From the NCBI RefSeq assembly GCF_011516635.5, contig NZ_CP096255.1:4524501-4588500 (forward strand): a stretch of DNA of 64,000 nucleotides. The letters run 5' to 3'. A program made the position numbers and the translations under genes. This document shows positions 52,374 to 60,993 of this stretch, in pieces (the stretch's first letter is position 1; each line of letters starts with the position of its first letter). The stretch comes from Bradyrhizobium barranii subsp. apii (GTDB lineage: Bacteria > Pseudomonadota > Alphaproteobacteria > Rhizobiales > Xanthobacteraceae). The notes beneath the pieces are model-generated. The model was not told where the DNA came from. It searched no databases and saw only the letters and a program-made list of their open reading frames with translations.

Positions 52374-53699
52374 TTACGCCTCGAAGAACCGGTTTTTCGG
52401 CCGCGGCAGGCCCAGATTCTCCCTCAAAGTGGCCCCTTCATACTCCTTGCGGAAAATCCCGCGCCGCTGCAGCTCCGGCACCACCTTGTCGACGAAATCG
52501 TCGAGGCCGGCGGGCAGGAACGGGAACATGATGTTGAAGCCGTCGGAGCCGCGCCCGACCAGCCATTCCTCCATCTGGTTGGCGATGGTCTTGGCGGTGC
52601 CGACGAAGGACAGCCCGCCATAGCCGCCGACGCGCTGGGCGAGCTGGCGCACGGTGAGCTTGTCGCGCCTGGCGAGGTCGACCATGCGCTGGCGGCCGCT
52701 CTTGCTGGCGTTGGTCTCCGGAATTTCCGGCAGTTGCCCGTCCGGATCGAAGCCCGAGGCGTCCGTGCCGAGGATGACCGAGAGCGAGGCGATGGCGCTG
52801 TCGTAATGCACGCGGCTGTCGAGTAGCGCGCGCTTCTCCTTGGCCTCATCGACGCTGTCGCCGACCACGACGAAGGCGCCGGGAAGAATCTTCAGATGTT
52901 CGGGATCGCGGCCGATCTTCTCCATGCGGCCCTTGATGTCGGCATAGAGTTTCTGGCCGTCGGCGAGGGGGCCGCCGCCGGTGAACACGGCTTCCGCCGT
53001 CTCCGCCGCAAGCTGCCTGCCGTCCTCCGATGCGCCGGCCTGCACGATCACCGGCCAGCCCTGCACCGGCCGCGCGATGTTGAGGGGGCCGCGCACCTTC
53101 AGATATTTGCCGTTGTGGTCGAGCACGTGCATCTTCGCGGGATCGACGAACACGCCGCTTTCGACGTCGCGCACGAAGGCGTCGTCGGCGAAGGAATCCC
53201 AGAGGCCCGTGACCACGTCGTAGAACTCGCGGGCGCGCTTGTAGCGCTCGGCATGCTCCATGTGGTCGTCGAGGCCGAAATTGAGCGCCGCGTCCGGATT
53301 TGAGGTGGTGACGATGTTCCAGCCCGCGCGCCCGCCGCTGAGATGGTCGAGCGAGGCGAAGCGCCGTGCCACGTGGTAGGGCTCGTCAAACGTCGTCGAG
53401 CCCGTCGCGATCAGGCCGATGCGCTCGGTGACGGCGGACAGCGCCGACAGCAGCGTGAACGGCTCGAACGAGGTCACGGTGTGGCTGCGCTTGAGCGCGT
53501 TGACCGGCATGTTCAGCACGGCGAGGTGATCGGCCATGAAGAAGGCGTCGAACCTGCCGGCCTCGAGCTTCTGGATCAGCGTCTTGATATGGCTGAAGTT
53601 GAAATTGGCGTCCGGCCAGGCCCCCGGATAGCGCCAGGCGCCGGTGTGGATGCTGATCGGCCGCATGAACGCGCCAAGCTTGAGTTGCCGTTGTGCCAT
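52374..53699 (-). CDS. LLM class flavin-dependent monooxygenase (NtaA/DszA/SnaA type)
   Basis: 441 residues, luciferase-like TIM-barrel fold that uses FMNH2 and oxygen. Family blocks: WRYPGAWPDANFNFSHIKTL, FFMADHLAV, TTFDEPYHVARRFASLDHLS, GRAGWNIVTTSNPDAALNFG and VQAGASEDGRQLAAETAEAV. Related enzymes oxidise nitrilotriacetate, dibenzothiophene sulfone or other xenobiotics with a separate flavin reductase; none lies beside it here, so the substrate is open. Confidence 0.92.
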   Translation of the reverse strand: MAQRQLKLGAFMRPISIHTGAWRYPGAWPDANFNFSHIKTLIQKLEAGRFDAFFMADHLAVLNMPVNALKRSHTVTSFEPFTLLSALSAVTERIGLIATGSTTFDEPYHVARRFASLDHLSGGRAGWNIVTTSNPDAALNFGLDDHMEHAERYKRAREFYDVVTGLWDSFADDAFVRDVESGVFVDPAKMHVLDHNGKYLKVRGPLNIARPVQGWPVIVQAGASEDGRQLAAETAEAVFTGGGPLADGQKLYADIKGRMEKIGRDPEHLKILPGAFVVVGDSVDEAKEKRALLDSRVHYDSAIASLSVILGTDASGFDPDGQLPEIPETNASKSGRQRMVDLARRDKLTVRQLAQRVGGYGGLSFVGTAKTIANQMEEWLVGRGSDGFNIMFPFLPAGLDDFVDKVVPELQRRGIFRKEYEGATLRENLGLPRPKNRFFEA

Positions 53700-53845
53700 C
53701 GCCCCGTATCCGTTCTGGGTGTCGTTGGGGAAGACATAGGGACGCCTGGGAACTCCGCCATCGGGGGAGGCGGGAAGATTATTTTGTTTTTTGATCGACT
53801 CTCAGCATGTTCGCGTCATTCCGGGGCGCCGCGCGGAGCGGTGAG

Positions 53846-53871
53846 CTCAGATGCGCAATTGCGCATCTGAG
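53846..53871. repeat. Perfect 26-bp palindrome
   Basis: CTCAGATGCGCAA followed immediately by its reverse complement TTGCGCATCTGAG, with no loop. It lies between the LLM gene and the frameshifted amidohydrolase gene, next to a GGGGCGCCGCGCGGAGC repeat-like stretch. Confidence 0.8.
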
Positions 53872-53906
53872 AAGACGATCAAGCCGCAGACACTGATGCG
53901 AGGAAG

Positions 53907-55243
53907 CTACTGCCCCCGCGCCCTTTGATCGAAGGCGCTCAGCACGGCGAGCGTCATCGCGGTGACGCCGGTCCGGATGGTCGGTTTCGGCACCGGGGCG
54001 AATTGCGGCGAGTGGTTGCCGGGAAGCGGCGGGCCGCTGCCGTTACGCGCGGCGGCGACGCGGTCGGGCTCATAGACGCCGATGTTGAAGAACATCGAAG
54101 GCACGCCGGCGTTGACATATTCTGAATAGTCCTCGCTGGTCGTGTTTGCCGGGCTGACGTTGAACTTGTCGCCGAAGGCCACTTTCAGCACCCGCTCGGC
54201 CTGGCCGACGACAGCGGCATCGTTCATCACCGCCTTGGTCCCCTCGTCGAGATGGATTTCGGGCGCCGGCGCATCCGCCATCGCCGCCACCGCCTTCGCC
54301 GTCCGCTCGATCCCAGCCAGCATCCTGGCGCGCACCTGCGGCTTGAAGCTGCGGATCGTGCCGATCACCCTGGCCTCGTCGGGAATGATGTTGCCGGCGG
54401 TGCCGGCGTGGATCGCGCCGATAGTGACGAGGCCGAATTCGGTCGGGTCCTTTTGCGGCTGATCACGCTCTGCACATCGACGACGAAGCGGGATGCCATC
54501 ATCACGGGATCGATGGTCGCCTGCGGTATCGCGCCATGGCCCCCGCGGCCAACGAATCTGATGAAGAGACCGTCAACGTTCGACGATCCGACCCCGACCC
54601 TATAGGTCACGGAGCCGTAGGCTCCACTGCCGTCGTGCAGGGCAAAACCCGCGTCGGGCTTCGGAAAGCGGGTGAACAGGCCATCGTCGATCATCGCCTT
54701 TGCGCCCGTGACCTCTTCCTCGGCGGGCTGCGCGATGAACATCAACGTACCGTGCCACTGGTCCTTTATGCCGACCAGGGTCTTCGCTGTGCCGACCCAG
54801 CTCGCCATGTGGATGTCATGGCCGCAGCTATGGGCGACGAATGTCTCGCGGCCCTGCCAGATCTGCTTGTCGCGGCTGGCATAGGGCAGGCCGGTCTTCT
54901 CCTCCATCGGCAGTGCGTCGAGCTCGGTGCGAACCATGATGGTGGGACCGTCGCCGTTCCTGTAGATGGCAACAAGGCCGGTCTTTCCGACGTGCTCGGT
55001 GACCTCAAAGCCAATCGCACGCATCTCGGCGGCGAGTTTCGCCGCGGTCTTCACTTCCTGGTAGGCAACCTCGGGATGGGCGTGGATGTCCTTGTAGAGC
55101 GCGTCGAGCTTCGGGTATTCGCTCTCGAAGGAGGCCTCGATCGTTTGCTTCAATCTGGCGACGTCGAGCTCCGCATGGGCGGGCGGCGAGAGCAGGCCGC
55201 ACAACGCCACGGAAGCGAGCAGAGGCCTTACGAACCGCGTCAT
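53907..55243 (-). pseudogene. M20 family amidohydrolase, frameshifted
   Basis: The 5' part (from ATG 55243) has a signal peptide (MTRFVRPLLASVALCGLLSP...AHA), metal-binding and catalytic motifs DIHAHPEVAYQE, VAHSCGHDIHMA and QPAEEEVTGAKAM, and GRGGHGAIPQ. At about 54449-54458 the frame is lost: VDVQSVISRKR continues in another frame as DPTEFGLVTIGAIHAGTAGN and then a normal M20 C-terminus (DEARVIGTIRSF, ANTTSEDYSEY). A one-base loss at the AAAAGGACCC stretch explains it. The product would be truncated without the C-terminal metal ligand region. Confidence 0.88.
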
Positions 55244-55294
55244 CCGATTCTCCAGTCGTTTAAGCGCCCATTCCCTCACCTAGCACATCTCGTC

Positions 55295-55338
55295 GCATCT
55301 TGCCGCGATAGAAATGGAAGAACGGCACCGGCGCATCG
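55295..55338 (-). pseudogene. Duplicated 3' fragment of the NUDIX gene
   Basis: 44 bases match the 3' end of the NUDIX hydrolase gene (57430-57473) at 41 positions. Both encode APVPFFHFY-GKM on the minus strand. Only the tail is present; the rest of a NUDIX gene is missing. Confidence 0.75.
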
Positions 55339-55404
55339 GGGCGTCTCTTCGAACCAATCCGCCTCTCGCTTCGACCAAGCCATGACCTCGTGAGGAGACC
55401 CGAC

Positions 55405-55947
55405 ATGGCAGGCGCAATGACCGTGGACGGCGGCACCGTTCGCATCGACCGGTCCATGCCCTGGGTCGGCCGGCTGCTGTCGCTGCCGCTGCTGGCCGCG
55501 AGCGGTTATCTCTTGTGGAATGTCGGCCTCGGCCTGCGCCAGGATTTTTCCGGCTTCGGCCGGCTCGCCGATGATCTCGTGCCGGTGCTGGTGTTCACGG
55601 GGTTGGGACTGCTCGTCGGCATCCCCGGAATGATCCTGCTGACGTACCGCACTTTCGTCGTGCTCAACGAGACGCTGCGCCAGATCGTCATCACCAGGCA
55701 GTTCGGCCCGCTCAATATCCGCAGCCAGCGCGATCTCGCCGACTATCACTTCGTCAGCATCACCGACGACTATGATGCGGATCTGACGACCTACGACGTC
55801 AATCTCTGCGGCAATAGAGGCACCGAGCCGATCACGCTTCAGAGCTTCACCAGGCGCGAGGAGGCGGACAAGCTCGCAAGCGAGATCGGCCGCGTCCTCA
55901 AGCTGCCGGCGCGCGACTATGTCGGCACCGAGCCTGATGCGGACTGA
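55405..55947 (+). CDS. Hypothetical membrane protein (180 aa)
   Basis: Two hydrophobic helices (about 21-40, MPWVGRLLSLPLLAASGYLL, and 58-80, VPVLVFTGLGLLVGIPGMIL), then a cytoplasmic-type domain (RTFVVLNETLRQIVITRQFG...DYHFVSITDDYDADLTTYDV) that resembles a small PH-like fold. ATG 55405 (MAGAMTVDGG) follows GAGGAGACC. No named family recognised. Confidence 0.75.
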   Translation: MAGAMTVDGGTVRIDRSMPWVGRLLSLPLLAASGYLLWNVGLGLRQDFSGFGRLADDLVPVLVFTGLGLLVGIPGMILLTYRTFVVLNETLRQIVITRQFGPLNIRSQRDLADYHFVSITDDYDADLTTYDVNLCGNRGTEPITLQSFTRREEADKLASEIGRVLKLPARDYVGTEPDAD

Positions 55948-56024
55948 TTGAGGTCCAGCCACGACCTGTTGCTACCCGTTGCGGAAATTGCCATCCTCGC
56001 GGCCGAACACCGCAATGGAAGGCC

Positions 56025-57382
56025 ATGACCTCAACGAATAATTCCATTCCCGCGCTTCTACCGCGCGGCAAGGGCCACCAATTCCTGTTGTATGGCGACT
56101 CCTGTTCGGGCGTGCCGGGTGGATTGCACGAAAAGACCTTCGCCTCCGTCAATGCGGTCGTTCAACGCCTGAGGCCGCAGCCTGAATTCGTGCTCTTCCC
56201 GGGCGATGAAATCATCGGACTGACGCCGGATCCGGACGCGCTCCGCGCGCAGTGGCGCTATTGGCTGGATACGGAAATGGCATGGCTCGACCGTGCGGCC
56301 ATTCCGATGTGGCACACAACCGGCAATCACACGACCTATGATTTGACGAGCGAGGCGGTGTTTCGTGCGGTGCTCGCGCTGCCGAAAAATGGGCCGCCGG
56401 GACAGGCGGGCCTCTCCTACTTCGTGCGGCGCGGCGACCTCCTGATGGTGTTCGTGAACACACTCTGGAGCGGCCTGGGAGGTGAGGGCCATGTCGAGCT
56501 CGGCTGGCTGGAAGCTACGCTCAGAGAACATGGCGACGCCCGACACAAGCTCGTCCTTGGCCATCACCCGGTGTTTCCCGTCAACGGCTTTACCGGGACG
56601 TATCAGCGCGAGATCGGCCACGAATATGCTCGCCCGTTCTGGGACATCCTGGTGAACGAAAACGTGCTTGCCTATCTGTGCAGCCACATCCTCGCCTTCG
56701 ACGTGCAGGCGCATCGCGGTGTCATGCAGATCTGCACTGCGGGCGCGGGAACGGCTCACAGGATGCCGGAAGGCGTCGAGTATCTGCATTGCGTTCAAGC
56801 CGCGCTTGACGAGGAAGGCCTGCGTTATCAGGTGCTCATGTTCACGGTGCGGTCAGGGAGAAGATGGAATGGCCGCTCCGCGATCCTGATCCCGCTCAGT
56901 GGAGGGAGCTGCCGCTCGGGGAAACCGAAGCGCCGTTCAGCGGATGCGTGGAGAGCGGGCGGCGGATCGAGCTGAGGCTTGTGGGGCAAAGCGCTGCGAC
57001 CGATATCGCATCAGCCCAGACGATTTTCACGGCCTTCGCGCCTGGTTCGATTGCGCCGTTCTGGCTTGGTCTCAGGGGACCGAAGCAAACCCTGACAGCC
57101 ATCGTGGGGCGTGAGCCGGGACGAAGCCCAACCTATTGGTTCGGACCTGATCTTCCGGCGGGCGAGGGTTTCGATATTCACGTTACGCTCTATCCGGACA
57201 TGGGCCCCGGCGGTCTCTTGTACCGCGATCACGGCTCCCCGCGTTGGTCGTCCTTCACCTCCGCGACGGCGCGAGGGTTGGAGCAGCTTGTGTGGCCGCA
57301 GCGCTGGGCGATCGGTCACGGACAAGGTGGCAGCGAAGACCGCGCCTTCAGAGGTGCCGCGCTGAGTTTGCTGATCGCGTGA
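56025..57382 (+). pseudogene. Metallophosphoesterase-like gene with apparent frameshift
   Basis: The first frame (to about 56855) is a calcineurin-like phosphoesterase: LLYGDSCSGVPGG, VLFPGDEII, WHTTGNHTTYD with the NH pair, and KLVLGHHPVFPVNG with the GHHP-type motif. After FTV near 56850 its frame runs on with an unnatural basic tail (SGRRWNGRSA). Another frame offers a good continuation from VREKMEWPLRDPDPAQWREL to a beta-rich C-terminal domain ending at 57382. This reads as one 450-residue gene broken by a base change near 56855. A separate second gene starting at 56864 is less likely but cannot be excluded. Confidence 0.65.
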
Positions 57383-57409
57383 ACGAGCCTAGAGAGTTCG
57401 GTGGCTGGA

Positions 57410-58171
57410 TCAGCTCAAAATATCCTTCTGCATCTTGCCGCCGTAGAAATGGAAGAACGGCACCGGCGCGTCGTGACGGAGCGGGCCTGTGGCAAGGCGC
57501 GTGTCGAGCTCGTTGAGCACGTTGCGTGTCATCGGGTGCAGATCGGCGAGCGGCTTTGAGCCGAGTTCGACCCAGACCAGCTCGACCAGTTCGGCATCCG
57601 CATGGATCACCCCCTCGACGCGGTGGGTGATCGCGGAAGCGTCCGCCGTGAAGAAGCGTGTGTCGAAGCGCTTGACGCGGCCGGGCGGAGTGATCGCACG
57701 CGCGATCAGGAACAGGCTGGAGGGATCGGGCAGCAGGCCCGCATCCGCGAACGGCTTCCAGGCGCCCTCGAGTTTTGCTTTCCCCTCGGTCTTGCGTCCG
57801 AGGCAGAGGCCGGTCTCTTCGCAGGCCTCGCGGATTGCGGCAATCGCCAGCGACTTTGCGCGCGAGGCCGGAGTCTTCGGGCTGCCCTTGGCGAGATTGG
57901 CTTCCAGCTCGGCGGTGATGGGGGCGGCGACCGGCACGCGGTAATCGTCCTTGTCGACGCGACCGCCGGGGAAGACGAACTTTCCGGGCATGAACACCAC
58001 CTTGTCGTGGCGCTTGCCGACCAGGACTTTTGGAATGTTGCCGCTGCGATCGACCAGGATCAGCGTCGCAGCATCGCGGGGACGGAAATAGGGATGGTGG
58101 TCGGCTTCCTTGCCCTCGTGGATCTTGGCCTTCTCGGCTCCCTGCGACGTATCCGTCATGTCCTCACCCAA
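57410..58171 (-). CDS. NUDIX hydrolase
   Basis: 253 residues. NUDIX box: a glycine-rich start at FPGGRVDKDD and REACEETGLCLG, separated by an insertion of about 35 residues, as in the NUDT19/CoA-type subfamily rather than the standard 23-residue box. These enzymes cleave nucleoside diphosphate derivatives. MTDTSQ at 58159 is an alternative start. The C-terminus DAPVPFFHFYGGKMQKDIL is found again as a fragment at 55295. Confidence 0.88.
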   Translation of the reverse strand: MGEDMTDTSQGAEKAKIHEGKEADHHPYFRPRDAATLILVDRSGNIPKVLVGKRHDKVVFMPGKFVFPGGRVDKDDYRVPVAAPITAELEANLAKGSPKTPASRAKSLAIAAIREACEETGLCLGRKTEGKAKLEGAWKPFADAGLLPDPSSLFLIARAITPPGRVKRFDTRFFTADASAITHRVEGVIHADAELVELVWVELGSKPLADLHPMTRNVLNELDTRLATGPLRHDAPVPFFHFYGGKMQKDILS

Positions 58172-58191
58172 ACCGCTTTTTGATTATTTGC

Positions 58192-58632
58192 TTAGACCGG
58201 CGGAATACCATCCGGAGGGTTGTCGTCAAAGCCGTGCATGCGCAGAGCCCATTGCAAGCCGACCACAGCTCCCTTGACCGGCTGGAGCAGCGCGAGCGAG
58301 GCGACGAAGGTGAAGGGCAGATAGGCCGCGAAGCTGAGCCAGACCGGCGTGGTGTAGTTGGTCTCGATCCAGAGGATCGTGGGCACCACGATGTGGCCGA
58401 CGATGACGATCACGAGATAGGCCGGCAGATCGTCGGCGCGATGCGGCGTGAAGTCGAGGCCGCAGACCGCGCAATTGTCCGCGGTTTTGAGGAAAGCACG
58501 GAACAGCTTTCCCTCGCCGCAGCGCGGGCAGCGGCCGCGGAAGCCGCGCTTCATGGCCGTCCAGACGTCGCGCTTCTCGACGAGACCGGTTTCGCGCGTC
58601 CAGGTCTTTGGGGCCGTGCTCGTCGTCACCAT
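58192..58632 (-). CDS. DUF983 domain-containing membrane protein
   Basis: 146 residues. Two cysteine pairs (RGRCPRCGEGKLF and NCAVCGLDF) form a probable zinc ribbon, followed by two hydrophobic helices (AYLVIVIVGHIVVPTILWIE and LPFTFVASLALLQPVKGAVV), the DUF983 layout. Function unknown. It overlaps the rnr stop by seven bases and is likely in the topA-rnr operon. Confidence 0.9.
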   Translation of the reverse strand: MVTTSTAPKTWTRETGLVEKRDVWTAMKRGFRGRCPRCGEGKLFRAFLKTADNCAVCGLDFTPHRADDLPAYLVIVIVGHIVVPTILWIETNYTTPVWLSFAAYLPFTFVASLALLQPVKGAVVGLQWALRMHGFDDNPPDGIPPV

Positions 58633-60974
58633 GCCTTGCCCTTCTGGCCCTTGCCTTTCCCTTTGGCTTTCTTGCCCTTGCCGGGCTTCTTCTGTTTCGC
58701 CGCCTTATGTTTCTTCGCCGGACTGCGTCCGGGATGCGCCTTGAACGAGGGGCGGCGTTGCGGACCGGATGGCCTGCGGCCGCGCGGCGCGGTCTCGCCG
58801 GTCGACGACAGCAGCTCGAAGCGCAGCGCGCCTGCGATGGGAGCTGCTTCTATCAGACGGACGTCAACGACGTCACCCAGCTGATGCATGGTGCCGCTGC
58901 GCGTGCCGACGAGCGCGTGCCGGCTCTCGTCATAGTTGAAATATTCCGTGCCAAGGGATCGGATCGGGATCAGGCCGTCGGCGCCGGTCTCGGCGAGCTT
59001 GACGAACAGGCCGGCGCGGGTGACGCCGGAGACGCGGCCCTGGAAGCTCGCGCCGATGCGGTCGGCGAGGTGATGGGCGATCAGCCGGTCGACGGTTTCG
59101 CGCTCCGCCTTCATCGCGCGCCGCTCGGTCACCGAGATGTGGGCTGCGACCTCGCCAAGGCTTTCCGGCGTCTCGCTGTCGGGCAGGGCGCCTTCGCCGA
59201 GACCGAGCGCGCGGACCAGCGCGCGGTGCACGACGAGGTCGGCATAGCGTCGGATCGGCGAGGTGAAATGCGCGTAGCGGCGCAGGTTCAGGCCGAAATG
59301 ACCGTAATTCTCGGCGGAGTATTCGGCCTGGGCCTGGGCGCGCAGCACGACCTCGCTCACCAGCGGGAAGTGGTCGTGGCCTTCGAGCTGCGCCAGCACG
59401 CGGTTGAACAAAGCGGGCCGCAGTGCGCCGCCTTTCGCGAACGGAACGTCCAGCGTCTCCAGAAACTCCGCGAGCGCGTGGACCTTCTCCAGCGTCGGCT
59501 CGTCATGCACGCGGTAGATCAGCGGGAGAGACTTCTTCTCGAGCATCTCCGCTGCCGCGACGTTGGCGAGGATCATGAACTCCTCGATCAGCTTGTGCGC
59601 GTCGAGACGTTCAGGCACGACGACGCGATCGACCGTGCCGTCGCTCTTCAAGAGGATCTTGCGCTCGGGCAGATCGAGATTGAGCGGATCGCGCTCGTCG
59701 CGGGCGCGCTTGGCGCAGGCATAGGCGGCATAGAGCGGCCTCAGGATCGGATCGAGCAGGGGGCCGGTGGTGTCGTCGGGCCGACCGTCGATCGCGGCTT
59801 GCGCCTGCGCATAGTTCAGCTTCGCCGCCGAGCGCATCAGGATGCGGTGGAAGCTGTGCGAGCGCTTGCGCCCGTCGGGGCCGAGCACCATGCGCACTGC
59901 GAGCGCGCCGCGCGGCTCGCCCGGCACCAGCGAGCAGAGATTGTTGGAGATGCGCTCGGGCAGCATCGGCACGACGCGGTCCGGGAAATACACCGAGTTG
60001 CCGCGATCGAGCGCGTCGCGGTCGAGCGCGGTGCCCGGCCGCACGTAGAAGCTCACATCGGCAATGGCGACATCGACGATGAAGCCGCCTCTGTTGTTCG
60101 GATCAGGATCGGGCTGCGCATGCACCGCGTCGTCGTGATCCTTCGCATCCGGGGGATCGATGGTGACGAGCGGCACGTCGCGCCAGTCTTCACGTCCCTT
60201 CAGATTGGCCGGCTCTGCCGCTTCGGCTTCACGCTCTGCCGCGGGCCGGAACTGCAGGGGGATGTCGTGCGCGTAGATCGCGATCAGGCTGATCGCCTTC
60301 TCCGACTTGACCGAGCCGAGCTTCTCCTTGACCCGGCCCGAGGCCAGCCCAAAGCTGCGGGTGCGGACGATATCGACACTGACGAGGTCGCCGTCCCGGG
60401 CGCCGTGCGTGTCGGCTGCGGCGATGTTCAGCTCGCGGTCGGCAGACTTCTTGTCGACCGGGACCAGCCGTCCGCCGCCTTCGGGAAGCTCGCGGAACAC
60501 GCCGAGGATGCGGCTCTTCGTCTTGTCGAAAACCTTGATGATGTGGCCGCGATAGGCCGGGCCTTCGTTCTCGTCCGAGCGCTCGACGCGCAGCAGGGTG
60601 CGATCGCCGACACCGGCGGCGGTGCCGGGCTTCGGCCGGCGCGGCATGACGATGAGGATTTTGGGCGGCTCGCCGCTTTCGACCTCGTCCCATTCGGTGG
60701 GCGAGGCGATCAGCTCGCCGTCACTGTCACGGCCGGTGATGTCGGCGACCAGCGTCGACGGCAGGCTGTCCGGCTCGGAGACCTTGTGGCGTTTCTTCTT
60801 GATGGTGCCGTCGTCGGCGAGCTCGCGCAGCATGCGCTTGAGCTCGATGCGATCGGCGTTCTTCAGGCCGAACTCGCGCGCAATTTCGCGGGTCCCGACC
60901 TTTCCGGGATTTGCCTTGATGAAGGCGACGATGGCGCTCCGGTCGGGAAAGCCATGGTCATTCTTGCGTTTCAC
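58626..60974 (-). CDS. rnr: Ribonuclease R
   Basis: Processive 3'-5' exoribonuclease (RNase II superfamily) that degrades structured RNA. 782 residues: a winged-helix start (VAFIKANPGKVGTREIAREF), cold-shock domains, the RNB core with the metal-binding cluster TIDPPDAKDHDDAVHA, the HFTSPIRRYADLVVHRAL motif, an S1 domain (GASFQGRVSGVTRAGLFVKL) and a Lys-rich tail (KKHKAAKQKKPGKGKKAKGK). It lies 19 bases downstream of topA in the same direction. Confidence 0.96.
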   Translation of the reverse strand: MKRKNDHGFPDRSAIVAFIKANPGKVGTREIAREFGLKNADRIELKRMLRELADDGTIKKKRHKVSEPDSLPSTLVADITGRDSDGELIASPTEWDEVESGEPPKILIVMPRRPKPGTAAGVGDRTLLRVERSDENEGPAYRGHIIKVFDKTKSRILGVFRELPEGGGRLVPVDKKSADRELNIAAADTHGARDGDLVSVDIVRTRSFGLASGRVKEKLGSVKSEKAISLIAIYAHDIPLQFRPAAEREAEAAEPANLKGREDWRDVPLVTIDPPDAKDHDDAVHAQPDPDPNNRGGFIVDVAIADVSFYVRPGTALDRDALDRGNSVYFPDRVVPMLPERISNNLCSLVPGEPRGALAVRMVLGPDGRKRSHSFHRILMRSAAKLNYAQAQAAIDGRPDDTTGPLLDPILRPLYAAYACAKRARDERDPLNLDLPERKILLKSDGTVDRVVVPERLDAHKLIEEFMILANVAAAEMLEKKSLPLIYRVHDEPTLEKVHALAEFLETLDVPFAKGGALRPALFNRVLAQLEGHDHFPLVSEVVLRAQAQAEYSAENYGHFGLNLRRYAHFTSPIRRYADLVVHRALVRALGLGEGALPDSETPESLGEVAAHISVTERRAMKAERETVDRLIAHHLADRIGASFQGRVSGVTRAGLFVKLAETGADGLIPIRSLGTEYFNYDESRHALVGTRSGTMHQLGDVVDVRLIEAAPIAGALRFELLSSTGETAPRGRRPSGPQRRPSFKAHPGRSPAKKHKAAKQKKPGKGKKAKGKGKGQKGKAW

Positions 60975-60993
60975 TTAACCTCTAATTCTTGAT

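Noticed and set aside
58608..60992. Plus-strand 794-codon frame opposite rnr
   Set aside because: Antisense shadow of RNase R, His/Arg/Val-rich and without ribosome site or domain.
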